From: Lachnospiraceae bacterium UBA935
Lineage (GTDB): Bacteria; Bacillota; Clostridia; Lachnospirales; Lachnospiraceae
Direction: 5' to 3'
Assembly: GCA_002293525.1 (NCBI GenBank)
Contig: DBDJ01000039.1
Location: 1-64,000 of the forward strand
Length of the DNA: 64,000 bases
Part shown: piece after piece, positions 43,456-50,445 of the stretch
How positions within the stretch are numbered: the stretch's first letter is position 1
Layout of the letters: each line of letters begins with the position of its first letter
The notes under the pieces: model-generated
Seen by the model: only the letters and a program-made list of their open reading frames with translations
Databases searched by the model: none
Told to the model about the DNA's origin: nothing
Translations under genes and position numbers: made by a program

Positions 43456-43935
43456 TCATTTCAAGTAGTAGTTTTCAATTATCCTTTTTACGTCTGCCCT
43501 TCCCGGTATCCCGAGATATAGCGGCGGGTTCAGTTTTGCCGCCTTTACGATGCTGTCGGCAAGACGGACTTTTTTCTCGAAAGCATGCCTGAGTATCTCT
43601 CCCATGCACAGTTCCAATTTCTTTCCTCGCTTTCTGACGGCAAGGCACAGTTCCTTGTTTTCTGCGCACTGCTGTGCGATGTATCCTTTCCAGTCTTCTG
43701 TCAGTCCAGACAGCCGCAGCACTGCTGCCTCAATATTCAGTTTTCCCACAGCGGCCATGAGCGGGTTCGACAGCTCCGGAACGTCACCGGCGATGAAGTC
43801 CGCTGCATCTTCTTTGTCTATCCCATTTTCCTCTGCTATCGTATATATGGCTTCTGTGTCGCCCTCTGCCAGCTGGGCGGATGCTGCGCGATTCAGTTCT
43901 TCAGCTGAATCAAATTCTCCAAATTTCTCAAACAT
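43456..43935 (-). CDS. Unknown early protein, helical
   Basis: A 159-residue acidic/helical protein (MFEKFGEFDSAEELNRAASA ...; AENGIDKEDAADFIAGDVPE). I recall close relatives in Lachnospiraceae mobile elements, next to PcfJ/PcfK-type genes, without known function. The C-terminal part with CMGEILRHAFEKKVRLADSI may form a helical bundle. GGAGGAG lies before the ATG. Confidence 0.55.
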   Translation of the reverse strand: MFEKFGEFDSAEELNRAASAQLAEGDTEAIYTIAEENGIDKEDAADFIAGDVPELSNPLMAAVGKLNIEAAVLRLSGLTEDWKGYIAQQCAENKELCLAVRKRGKKLELCMGEILRHAFEKKVRLADSIVKAAKLNPPLYLGIPGRADVKRIIENYYLK

Positions 43936-43950
43936 GTTCTCCTCCTCCTA

Positions 43951-44226
43951 CTACCTGACCCACGTTTCGACAATGCATGCATCGTCCTTTTCCGTCCGGG
44001 GACAGATACGCGGAAATCCTGCTGCTACTATGTCAAGCCTGATTTCTTCCAGACTCGTCCTGATGATCATCGTGTTTGTCGGTTTTCCGGATCGGCCTTC
44101 CCATATTCTCGCTACGTAGCTCCGGGGGAAGTCAGCCGGGTGTTCGTAGACGGCTATCATCGGAATTTCCAAGTCGCTCATGTCTACGTATTTCAGGCTT
44201 CCTACTATCTTGTTCAGTGTTTTCAA
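43951..44226 (-). CDS. Unknown 91-residue early protein
   Basis: The likely start is TTG at 44226 (reading LKTLNKIVGSLKYVDMSDLE), overlapping the RNase H-like stop as TTGA, with AGGAAAAGGAG upstream. The product is a small alpha/beta protein (IPMIAVYEHPADFPRSYVAR; MIIRTSLEEIRLDIVAAG) found in phages. Longer reading to 44274 lies inside the upstream gene and is unlikely. Confidence 0.55.
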   Translation of the reverse strand: MKTLNKIVGSLKYVDMSDLEIPMIAVYEHPADFPRSYVARIWEGRSGKPTNTMIIRTSLEEIRLDIVAAGFPRICPRTEKDDACIVETWVR

Positions 44227-44684
44227 CTCCTTTTCCTTTCTTTTTTCTTTCTGTCCAACTCCCAGCGAAGCCATTCCTTGTACCCATGATGACGGTTCAA
44301 GGCTATGTCATATTCGTGCTGGCCTAGCAATTCTTCTACCGCCTGCCATTTCTGGCTGTTGGCCAGATCCTGGCCTTTGGCGTTTTTCCAGCTGGCACTT
44401 TTCCATTTCGGCAGCCATCCGTTTTCTATCGGTGCGGCCAGCTGGGCCGTGTCCGTATAGATTATTATGTGGCACGGGCGTGTAATTCTTTTCAGCGCCT
44501 CCTCCAATGCGGTCAGGGCTGCCTGGCATTCCGTCGCGTTTTCTATGTTCTGGATGTCCATTCTGGTTTTGGGCGCCCCTGATGCCGGAAAGCCTTCCAA
44601 CACATAGCCGTACCATCCGTTACGGCGGTGAGGGGCTTTTATGCTCGTGTCCAGATAGATGTTTATATTTGGTTTATCCGCCAC
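44223..44684 (-). CDS. RNase H-like protein
   Basis: A 153-residue RNase HI fold: first Asp in INIYLDTSIK, Glu in ENATECQAALTALEEALKRI, Asp in IIIYTDTAQLAAPI, and a final His/Asp region (DIALNRHHGYKEWLRWEL). Genuine RNase HI removes RNA from RNA-DNA hybrids; a role in phage replication primer removal fits the neighbouring Rep gene. Overlaps both neighbours (11 bases with the Rep gene, four with the next). Confidence 0.7.
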   Translation of the reverse strand: MADKPNINIYLDTSIKAPHRRNGWYGYVLEGFPASGAPKTRMDIQNIENATECQAALTALEEALKRITRPCHIIIYTDTAQLAAPIENGWLPKWKSASWKNAKGQDLANSQKWQAVEELLGQHEYDIALNRHHGYKEWLRWELDRKKKERKRS

Positions 44685-45435
44685 GGTTTTTCCCTCTCTT
44701 TCTTCTTTGCTGGCCAGCGATCCTCCGCATGGAATAATGTTGGTACGGATAGTCAGTTACTGGGTTCCAGCCGTTCACAATGGATTCTTTGATGATGTAA
44801 CACCCCTTCTCCGGCTTCGGATCGGCCGGCCAGCGCTTCCGGCGCATTCTCTTTCTTTCTGCGACCGGCAGTTTCAGATTCCGGCTTCTGGTGTAGGTAC
44901 ACCATTCAGCTTCGCTTTTTGTCTCTTTTTTGATAATGTATTCTGCTAATTTCTGATATTCCCCATCCGCATACAAGGGTATGTAATGTTTGTTTCCGTG
45001 TGTCCAAAGTTTTTTTACTAGCTGGACGGTATTTAGTCCCTGTCTGCATATATCTTCAATCACAAGATGATGGTGGACGGCCTGTCCCCTCTTCCCGATT
45101 TCGGAAACCAGTATGTACTTAAATGCAATCCCTTCTTTCTTGAATTCTTTACGCATGGCTGATATAAACTTTTTAACCAGCTTGCGGCCGGTCCGAAAAT
45201 CCGGCCTGTCCCTCGACCGATGTGTCAGGATCAGATGCCAATCGCCTTCCACAAAATTCATCAGGATCAGGCGGCGCAGAAACTTTCCTCTATTTGTCGC
45301 ATTCTGTCTGGCGATATCCTCCGGTGTCCTCTTTCTTTTTTTTTCTCTAGGAACACCTGGCGCTCCGAAATTTCCCGGGTAGTGATTTTCAATATCTATG
45401 ACCGTCCCAAGGTCATATCTTTTTCTTATATACAT
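44674..45435 (-). CDS. HUH-type replication (Rep) protein
   Basis: A 253-residue protein with AGGAGG before its ATG. It has the rolling-circle Rep order: motif 1 DWHLILTHRS (65-74), motif 2 QAVHHHLVIED (118-128) with three consecutive His, and motif 3 Tyr in GEYQKLAEYIIKKETK (Tyr160 or Tyr166). The N- and C-terminal parts are strongly basic. It would nick an origin and start strand displacement. This is unusual in a double-stranded tailed phage and suggests rolling-circle or theta-to-rolling-circle replication, or a plasmid-derived module. Confidence 0.65.
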   Translation of the reverse strand: MYIRKRYDLGTVIDIENHYPGNFGAPGVPREKKRKRTPEDIARQNATNRGKFLRRLILMNFVEGDWHLILTHRSRDRPDFRTGRKLVKKFISAMRKEFKKEGIAFKYILVSEIGKRGQAVHHHLVIEDICRQGLNTVQLVKKLWTHGNKHYIPLYADGEYQKLAEYIIKKETKSEAEWCTYTRSRNLKLPVAERKRMRRKRWPADPKPEKGCYIIKESIVNGWNPVTDYPYQHYSMRRIAGQQRRKRGKNRGG

Positions 45436-45504
45436 AAATCCTCCTGAGTGTTAAGTTTAATATCCTTATCAAGTCTACAAACGGTCGGAAAACCGCATTT
45501 TTTC

Positions 45505-45533
45505 TTGACTTTTTCCACTCAGAGGCGTACACT
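45505..45533 (+). promoter_or_regulatory. Promoter of a candidate small RNA
   Basis: TTGACT (45505-45510) and TACACT (45528-45533) with a 17-base spacer, facing right, in the gap between two early genes of the other strand. The spacer contains one arm (CCACTCAGAGG) of an inverted repeat. Confidence 0.5.
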
Positions 45534-45539
45534 ATATGT

Positions 45540-45608
45540 AGTAGTTGGTGTCCTCCTCTGAGTGGATATCTGGCGTAGCGGTCGTGACCCGTTACGCTAT
45601 TTTTTTTG
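45540..45608 (+). ncRNA. Candidate small RNA, about 69 nt
   Basis: Starts 7 bases after the TACACT box. It carries CCTCTGAGTGG (45555-45565), complementary to CCACTCAGAGG in the promoter spacer, and ends in a terminator: stem GCGTAGCGG/CCGTTACGC (45573-45597) with one G-U pair, a 7-base loop and TATTTTTTTT. No protein frame. It lies opposite the leader of the Rep gene (start at 45435), so base pairing to the early transcript could control replication, as copy-number RNAs do in plasmids. Not recognised by family. Confidence 0.5.
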
Positions 45609-45738
45609 TCCGGCCATCTGGTTCGGTGGTGGCCTTCTGTCGCTGACAGGCCTCTTTTCTTCCGGGCCATGTATTTCCGCTATGTTCTTGCCATGAATTT
45701 TCCAGTACTCCTCAGTTCCGGCGATCAGGCCCGCCTGC

Positions 45739-46059
45739 TCAAATTGCATGTACACGATTGTCCTCCTTTCTTTTCCTTTCGTAGCGTTGCAGATCTCCTG
45801 TGGCTATTTCGTAGCATATTGTCTCGGATGTATGGCGGACCCGGCATATTTGACGGCCCCGTAAGTCGCCACAATACTCCCATGATTCAATTATTTCTGG
45901 ATATTCTCCCGGTGCGCCGCTGCGGACGTAGGTGCGGACATTGTACTCCCTGTTCAGCCGCATACAAATTGCCCAGAACTCCTTATGGGCTTTCTTTCGC
46001 CTTTCTTCGCTTATTTGCTCAATTTCGTCATCGTCCTCATACTCCACTTTTCTTGCCAC
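45739..46059 (-). CDS. Unknown early protein, basic/acidic
   Basis: A 106-residue protein with a highly acidic start (VEYEDDDEIEQISEERRKKA) and a beta-rich centre (YNVRTYVRSGAPGEYPEIIE; GDLRGRQICRVRHTSETICY). GAGGGTGG before the ATG. Overlaps the upstream 49-residue gene by 23 bases. Unknown function. Confidence 0.5.
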   Translation of the reverse strand: MARKVEYEDDDEIEQISEERRKKAHKEFWAICMRLNREYNVRTYVRSGAPGEYPEIIESWEYCGDLRGRQICRVRHTSETICYEIATGDLQRYERKRKEDNRVHAI

Positions 46060-46186
46060 CCTCCCGGATCTTATAGTCCATTACGAACCACTGAACTGCT
46101 TGGTATGCATCCAGCCTATCGATGTTTATTTCTTTCCTTATTTTCTTTTTCAGGAATTCTTCCAGCTCTTTCGAAAAATCTTCCAT
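46037..46186 (-). CDS. 49-residue early protein
   Basis: ATG at 46186 with GCGGTGAAG upstream. Product MEDFSKELEEFLKKKIRKEI then NIDRLDAYQAVQWFVMDYKI, REGGKKSGV: an amphipathic helix and a short tail. I recall similar short phage proteins annotated only as hypothetical. Its stop overlaps the next gene. Confidence 0.6.
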   Translation of the reverse strand: MEDFSKELEEFLKKKIRKEINIDRLDAYQAVQWFVMDYKIREGGKKSGV

Positions 46187-46190
46187 GTCT

Positions 46191-46325
46191 TCACCGCAAA
46201 ATGATGTCGTTTTTTTCTTTTCTAAAGTGGCATTCTCGGCGAAAATTCGTGTTGCTGAGTATAATGCATTTGTTTCCGTTTCTGAAGCAGCACTTCCCTT
46301 CGTTTTTACATATTGGCCCTTCCAT
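46191..46325 (-). CDS. 44-residue Cys-rich early protein
   Basis: ATG at 46325 with GAGGTGAAG in front; product MEGPICKNEGKCCFRNGNKC then IILSNTNFRRECHFRKEKND. Five Cys suggest a small zinc knuckle. Lies between the transglycosylase and the 49-residue gene without gaps. Real but short. Confidence 0.5.
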   Translation of the reverse strand: MEGPICKNEGKCCFRNGNKCIILSNTNFRRECHFRKEKNDIILR

Positions 46326-46335
46326 TCTCTTCACC

Positions 46336-46839
46336 TCACTTTCCATGTTCTCTTTCAAGGGCGGATGATAATTCCAGCACCCTTTCTGCATACTCTGACA
46401 GTTTCCCTGTCCGGATCACATAGGCCTCGGCGTCCGGAAAGCCATTGTAAACCATCAGCGCTATGCCGATGTCTCCGTACCGGTCATGCAGTTCCATCAG
46501 GTAGCCGGCGGCCATCCGCATGGACTGCTCGGGATCCAGCAGATCCGTTATGCTAAGCTTATCCATTCGGTCCTGATGCCAACGGACATTGATCTGCATC
46601 AGGCCTACACAGCCGGAATTCTCCGCTTCCGGATTGAAACTGCTCTCTACCCAGGCTACGGCCTGTAGAATCTCTGGACAGATTCCATATTCGGCTCCGA
46701 CCGTTTCTGAAATTGTGATAATTTCTTCCGGTACCGTAATTGATGTTTTTTTCTCTTCCGCATGTACCGGCGCCATGATAGCGAATACCGCAATCGCCAG
46801 TATCGCCGTGGCAAGAAAATTGCTAATTTTGTTATGCAT
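46336..46839 (-). CDS. Secreted lytic transglycosylase in the phage early region
   Basis: A 167-residue protein with signal peptide (LATAILAIAVFAIMAPVHA, cleavage about 27/28) and an SLT-type catalytic domain: catalytic Glu65 in AVAWVESSFNPEA, GLMQIN (79-84), and AAGYLMELHDRYGDIGIALM, YNGFPDAEAYV. It cuts peptidoglycan glycan strands without water. Its place among early genes, far from lysis and tail modules, is unusual; such enzymes are known from conjugative elements and from phage DNA entry. Confidence 0.8.
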   Translation of the reverse strand: MHNKISNFLATAILAIAVFAIMAPVHAEEKKTSITVPEEIITISETVGAEYGICPEILQAVAWVESSFNPEAENSGCVGLMQINVRWHQDRMDKLSITDLLDPEQSMRMAAGYLMELHDRYGDIGIALMVYNGFPDAEAYVIRTGKLSEYAERVLELSSALEREHGK

Positions 46840-47009
46840 TGTAAAATCTCCGTTTCGTATTGATATGATGTGTAGCAGATCCCGGCTAAGGCGATCATTG
46901 CCAGTGCCGCATAGTAGCCGCCTCGGCCTTCAATTGCTCCGGCCATAAGATCAGTTCCGATCAGCAGGCAGATGCAGCCTGTCCCGTGTATGAATTTTTT
47001 CCATTTCAT
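46656..47009 (-). CDS. Small membrane protein, 3' half overlaps transglycosylase gene
   Basis: The first 58 residues look real: MKWKKFIHGTGCICLLIGTD, two hydrophobic segments (AALAMIALAGICYTSY), before the transglycosylase start at 46839. Beyond that the frame is Arg/Lys/Tyr-rich (RRYWRLRYSLSWRRYMRKRK) and reads like a shadow of the other gene. Either the original stop was lost by mutation or the overlap is real. Its start overlaps the preceding stop by four bases. Similar short proteins occur in Lachnospiraceae prophages (recalled). Confidence 0.45.
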   Translation of the reverse strand: MKWKKFIHGTGCICLLIGTDLMAGAIEGRGGYYAALAMIALAGICYTSYQYETEILQCITKLAIFLPRRYWRLRYSLSWRRYMRKRKKHQLRYRKKLSQFQKRSEPNMESVQRFYRP

Positions 47010-47338
47010 TCTACGTATGCCCTCTGTGGCGCCTGTCCTGTTTCCATCATTGCAGCACGTTCGTCCAGCTCTGTCACGATGGATGTCAGGCAGTCATGTG
47101 CGGCCTTGATATCGTAGAAAAGAATCAGCGTGGTCAAGACTTTTCTGAAGTTGCCCCTGATATCAAAATCCCTAAGTGCTTCAATCAGGTAGTATGCCCC
47201 GTCCGACAGGTCATCAAATTGGTCTTTGTACTCTTGGTAGTACCCGTCCTCGTCACTGGCATATCCGTACATATCTCCGTTGTCCTGGATTTCAAACAGG
47301 TAATCAAGGATACTGTCCCTGTTCAGTGTCTGTAGCAT
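47006..47338 (-). CDS. Unknown acidic early protein
   Basis: Start taken at ATG 47338 (MLQTLNRDSILDYLFEIQDN); a GTG at 47374 is an alternative. The 110 residues are acidic with DGYYQEYKDQFDDLSDGAYY and a helical C-terminus (YDIKAAHDCLTSIVTELDER). No recognised domain. Confidence 0.5.
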   Translation of the reverse strand: MLQTLNRDSILDYLFEIQDNGDMYGYASDEDGYYQEYKDQFDDLSDGAYYLIEALRDFDIRGNFRKVLTTLILFYDIKAAHDCLTSIVTELDERAAMMETGQAPQRAYVE

Positions 47339-47675
47339 CGATTTCTTCCATAGTGGTTTCTTTGATTGTTGCACCTTCTTTCCTCCTTTCTGCCATTGTC
47401 CGGAATCCGTCCTTTTCCCTTTCTTCCTCTTTTATCATTCCTTGACGGATCTGTTCGGCCTGAATATTCCTGGCTACATCTTCCATGCTGTCAAACCCCA
47501 TTATCGCTTTAAATGTCTTTTCGATTGTCCATTCTTCCCCGCTATATCCTTTTTTTTCGGCAAGGCTTTGCCAGTGCGGGGTCAGTTCCTTCAGAACCTC
47601 TTGTTCGCGTGGCGACAGCATGTATTGTACCGGTACCAGTATGTATCCCTTGTAGTCTTCTGACATCGGCTTCAC
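47304..47675 (-). CDS. Unknown early protein
   Basis: A 123-residue protein, start GTG overlapping the SSB stop (GTGA) or the next ATG three codons later. Contains YMLSPREQEVLKELTPHWQS and a helical, charged C-terminus. Unknown function; SSB partner is possible by position. Confidence 0.45.
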   Translation of the reverse strand: MKPMSEDYKGYILVPVQYMLSPREQEVLKELTPHWQSLAEKKGYSGEEWTIEKTFKAIMGFDSMEDVARNIQAEQIRQGMIKEEEREKDGFRTMAERRKEGATIKETTMEEIDATDTEQGQYP

Positions 47676-48304
47676 CTGTTCCTTTCATCAGGCAGGACTG
47701 CAAGCCGGTTGACCGATACTTCATAGGCAGTCCTCTCGCTTACCTGGTCCTCGGATATCTGCTTCATGTACGTCCGGCTCTGGATACGGCCCCAGACGGC
47801 ACATCTGTCCCCCACCGAAAGTTCTCTGGCATTTCGGGCCTTTCTTCCCCAGCAGATACACTGAATATAGTCCGACTGTCCGTCTGGCCGGTTCACGGCA
47901 AGCAGCATGTCTGTTATTTCTCTCCCCAATGGAGTGATCCGATATACGGGTTCTTTGCAGATATAGCCATCCAGATAAATCAGATTTGCATGGGCGACCT
48001 CGCCAACGGCCATGAACTCTATTTTCGTGGCAAACACATATAACAGTGTCTTATTCTTCCCGTCTTCCTGGTAGTTATGGGAATAAAACATGCCTTCCAC
48101 TTGAGCCGGCCCTTTTGCTACGGCCTGAATGCCGATATTTTCCGGCACCAGCAGCTGGATCGTGTCTGCCGTGCCACTCAGTCTTTCCGTCCGGATGCTA
48201 GCCCTGTAGAGTTCGTTCCCTTGCTTGTCCTGATAAGTCCTGAAACTTCTTGTTATTTCGCCGATTATAGTGACTTTATTGTTCTCAATTACTTTATCTG
48301 TCAT
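47672..48304 (-). CDS. ssb: Single-stranded DNA-binding protein
   Basis: Start at ATG 48304 with GAAGGGAGAAC; 210 residues. OB-fold segments are VIENNKVTIIGEITRSFRTY, YRASIRTERLSGTADTIQLL and a second copy-like region (HANLIYLDGYICKEPVYRIT, SDYIQCICWGRKARNAREL, GDRCAVWGRIQSRTY), so two OB domains are likely. The acidic tail usual for SSB is replaced by VLPDERNR. It covers single strands during phage replication. First gene of the main early run downstream of the plus-strand gene at 48427. Confidence 0.75.
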   Translation of the reverse strand: MTDKVIENNKVTIIGEITRSFRTYQDKQGNELYRASIRTERLSGTADTIQLLVPENIGIQAVAKGPAQVEGMFYSHNYQEDGKNKTLLYVFATKIEFMAVGEVAHANLIYLDGYICKEPVYRITPLGREITDMLLAVNRPDGQSDYIQCICWGRKARNARELSVGDRCAVWGRIQSRTYMKQISEDQVSERTAYEVSVNRLAVLPDERNR

Positions 48305-48346
48305 TTGTGTTCTCCCTTCTTTTACTTGATCCGAAATATGTTTTAG

Positions 48347-48375
48347 TTGCATAATTTCCAGTTTTTCCCTATAAT
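48347..48375 (+). promoter_or_regulatory. Promoter of the 77-residue plus-strand gene
   Basis: TTGCAT (48347-48352), 17 bases, TATAAT (48370-48375); about 50 bases before the start codon. Confidence 0.65.
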
Positions 48376-48426
48376 TTTTATACAGGCCGTTCACGGCGGC
48401 TGAGTATGAAAGAAAGGGGTACTCTC

Positions 48427-48660
48427 ATGCGCAATTCCATTATTATCAGTGTTTCCGAGCTTCATTCTTTGGTCAAAGACATGAAACGTCAGGGCATGGA
48501 TTATGTGCGGCTAACAATCAATGATGCCGAGGGGGACGGCGAGGATCGTCAACCTGCGTATGTCGATTTTTCTTGCAGCAGCAGGTCCGGATTTGATTCT
48601 TCTGTGGATTTTGAAACTATTGACGCTGTTGACAATGAGGCCGATTTAACAGACCTGTGA
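48427..48660 (+). CDS. 77-residue acidic protein, plus strand within early operon
   Basis: Start at ATG 48427 with GAAAGGGG seven bases upstream. MRNSIIISVSELHSLVKDMK begins a small alpha/beta unit; the C-terminal half is very acidic (FETIDAVDNEADLTDL). It has its own promoter and runs against the early operon; its last 112 bases overlap the minus-strand gene 48549-48797. It would be made in the lysogen. Unknown family; anti-restriction, anti-CRISPR or regulatory roles are open. Confidence 0.6.
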   Translation: MRNSIIISVSELHSLVKDMKRQGMDYVRLTINDAEGDGEDRQPAYVDFSCSSRSGFDSSVDFETIDAVDNEADLTDL

Positions 48661-48797
48661 CCTTCACCAAAATCAATCTTGTATTCCAGGCGCGGCGCAT
48701 TGTCGCGCTTTCTTTTTCTTTGAATCATCTTTACCGTGCTGAGTATAGCCCTTCTTTCCTCTTCGTTTAAACCTTTGGCTTTTATTTTTAAATTCAT
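48549..48797 (-). CDS. Small early protein, convergent with the 77-residue gene
   Basis: Start at ATG 48797 with GAAAGGAG upstream; 82 residues. The first 55 residues (MNLKIKAKGLNEEERRAILS, TVKMIQRKRKRDNAPRLEYK) are a basic helix and short strands; the remaining part overlaps the convergent gene and looks like a shadow of it (SASLSTASIVSKSTEES). Confidence 0.45.
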   Translation of the reverse strand: MNLKIKAKGLNEEERRAILSTVKMIQRKRKRDNAPRLEYKIDFGEGHRSVKSASLSTASIVSKSTEESNPDLLLQEKSTYAG

Positions 48798-48844
48798 CTG
48801 GTTCTCCTTTCCTCTGCCGGCTGGGTTGCACCGGTGCAATTTCG

Positions 48845-49087
48845 TCATATTTTACTTACCCTTACTCCCTCTTTTGTGACATCCAGGTCGTATCCCCTGG
48901 ATATCAGCTCCTTTATTGCCCTCGGAGGAGCTTTCTTGATTACAACGCCGTCCATTACTATGTTCTGGTCGTTTACGTAGCCTATGGATATTTCAATGGG
49001 TGCTGTTTGGCCGTGCTGTATTTCAACCAACAGGTTTGCTATCTCTTTGTATGGCTCTTTGTATGGCTCTTTGTCTGATCTTTGCAT
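48845..49087 (-). CDS. Unknown 80-residue early protein
   Basis: ATG at 49087 with GAAGGAG. A KEPYKEPYKE segment at the N-terminus comes from a 12-base tandem repeat; the rest is a small alpha/beta domain (IEISIGYVNDQNIVMDGVVI; AIKELISRGYDLDVTKEGVR). No family assigned. Confidence 0.5.
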   Translation of the reverse strand: MQRSDKEPYKEPYKEIANLLVEIQHGQTAPIEISIGYVNDQNIVMDGVVIKKAPPRAIKELISRGYDLDVTKEGVRVSKI

Positions 49088-49140
49088 TCTTCTCCTTTCT
49101 CCGGTTGTACCGGAACAATCGACTGATTATTTGTTTTTGT

Positions 49141-49169
49141 TTGATATTTTGGTTTATTTATCCTATAAT
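49141..49169 (+). promoter_or_regulatory. Promoter of the 58-residue plus-strand gene
   Basis: TTGATA (49141-49146), 17 bases, TATAAT (49164-49169), 58 bases before the start codon. Confidence 0.6.
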
Positions 49170-49226
49170 CTTATGTACGGGCATTTATGATGCCAAATCA
49201 AATCCCTGATGAGAGGAGACGGCCGC

Positions 49227-49403
49227 ATGGGATACTTACCTGATATTGGATATCCGCAAACTGGCGACATTGCCGAACCACACACTTATGTGTGTATGGG
49301 CTGTGAGGATAATGGTAACGACCAGAACATAATCGTTTTGACATCTAAAGAAAAACTGCCACCCTGCTCTAATTGCGGACCTACTTACTGGTTTCAAATG
49401 TAA
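49227..49403 (+). CDS. 58-residue zinc-ribbon protein, plus strand within early operon
   Basis: Start at ATG 49227 with GAGAGGAG. MGYLPDIGYPQTGDIAEPHT then YVCMGC and PPCSNCG give a zinc ribbon of four Cys. Own promoter; no overlap with a minus-strand gene. Function unknown, likely nucleic-acid binding. Confidence 0.6.
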   Translation: MGYLPDIGYPQTGDIAEPHTYVCMGCEDNGNDQNIIVLTSKEKLPPCSNCGPTYWFQM

Positions 49404-49467
49404 ATAATAAGCATTTCTGTTTTATCCTCCATCAGTCTGTCCGGCCCTTGGAGGATTTTCCCTGCCA

Positions 49468-49749
49468 CTATTCCCGAGACATACCTCCGGTGAATACCTG
49501 AGTAACGTCTTTGGCTCCCAATATAAGCGCCCGATCCGGGCCGGTCATGTGAACCGCGTCGCAGAAGGCCAGCATCTCTCCGAGCGTGAATGTCTCGGGG
49601 TTTCTCCGCTTGTCCTGCAAACATCGTTTTGTCCTGCGGATCATGACAGCGGCCTTGTCCTCGTCACCTTTGTTCGGTATGTACTTCGCTATGATGGACT
49701 GGACTGTCTTTTGCCACTCCGCAAATCGGTATGGTTTTGTCGCTGGCAT
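49468..49749 (-). CDS. 93-residue early protein
   Basis: Start at ATG 49749 with GAAAGGAGG. The product (MPATKPYRFAEWQKTVQSII ... AAVMIRRTKRCLQDKRRNPE) is a small helical protein with a basic centre; TFTLGEMLAFCDAVHMTGPD is like a helix-turn-helix-type segment. Possible small regulator. Confidence 0.5.
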   Translation of the reverse strand: MPATKPYRFAEWQKTVQSIIAKYIPNKGDEDKAAVMIRRTKRCLQDKRRNPETFTLGEMLAFCDAVHMTGPDRALILGAKDVTQVFTGGMSRE

Positions 49750-49846
49750 GGGTTCCTCCTTTCCTGGATTTGGCCTTCTTTTTACTTGTAATGCTGATGT
49801 TTTTTGTCGTATAATTAAAAAAACAAAAGGCGGTGATATAATTAAT

Positions 49847-50110
49847 ATGAGTGCAAAGATTACATTTTCAAGCGGTGTTTCTATTGATGTGAAGGATGGC
49901 GATATATTGATACCCATTATCTCCTGCTCTTCAGGTATCAATGAACCATTTGCCCGACAAGGCGAGGCTGTTATTATTGAACCTCATGTTCAATTGGGAC
50001 TGATTCCTTCAATCATGGACGTTCTTACATCTTGTGATTTCTTCTATGCCTGCGGTAATTATGAAATTGTATATGGCTCAAAATCTATTATTAGTGTGGA
50101 AAACAACTAA
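49847..50110 (+). CDS. 87-residue plus-strand protein within early operon
   Basis: ATG at 49847 with AAGGCGGTGA. MSAKITFSSGVSIDVKDGDI then LIPIISCSSGINEPFARQGE and VIIEPHVQLGLIPSIMDVLT: a compact beta-rich protein without recognised family. TTGTAA-18-TATAAT ends about 35 bases upstream. It meets the minus-strand gene 50107-50445 tail to tail with a four-base overlap. Confidence 0.6.
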   Translation: MSAKITFSSGVSIDVKDGDILIPIISCSSGINEPFARQGEAVIIEPHVQLGLIPSIMDVLTSCDFFYACGNYEIVYGSKSIISVENN

Positions 50111-50445
50111 TCTGTTGCGGGCGGATCGATCAGTAATCCGTCCGTTTCCTCTCTGTAAAGGCGCATAAGTTCCTCTTCTACTGCCTGTGGCATTACTCCC
50201 TGGCATCCCCATGCAACTTCCTTATGCCTATGGTGTATTTTTTTGCGTAATTCTCCGTATGTCTGACTTTCTCCTTTCATTTGTTCATACATGGTTTTTA
50301 TTATTTCTTTTATTTCTCTCATTCCTGATTGCATCATTGAGTGGTTCACCTCCTTTCTTGATCTGATACAAAAATTAAGAAGCTTATGAAACAAAATAAT
50401 GATGATTCCAATAATAACTCCCCTAGATAAATCATTTCCCAACAC
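50107..50445 (-). CDS. Early protein with optional N-terminal membrane helix
   Basis: Two good starts share one frame: GTG at 50445 (AAAGGAGG, 112 residues) adds a membrane helix (GVIIGIIIILFHKLLNFCI), while ATG at 50337 (GGAGGTG, 76 residues) gives only the soluble part (MMQSGMREIKEIIKTMYEQM ... VMPQAVEEELMRLYREETDG). Both may be used, giving a membrane-bound and a free form. Unknown function. Confidence 0.5.
   Translation of the reverse strand: MLGNDLSRGVIIGIIIILFHKLLNFCIRSRKEVNHSMMQSGMREIKEIIKTMYEQMKGESQTYGELRKKIHHRHKEVAWGCQGVMPQAVEEELMRLYREETDGLLIDPPATD

Noticed and set aside
45413..45670. 85-residue minus-strand frame over the small RNA region
   Set aside because: No ribosome site at its start, composition like random sequence, and it overlaps promoter and terminator signals.
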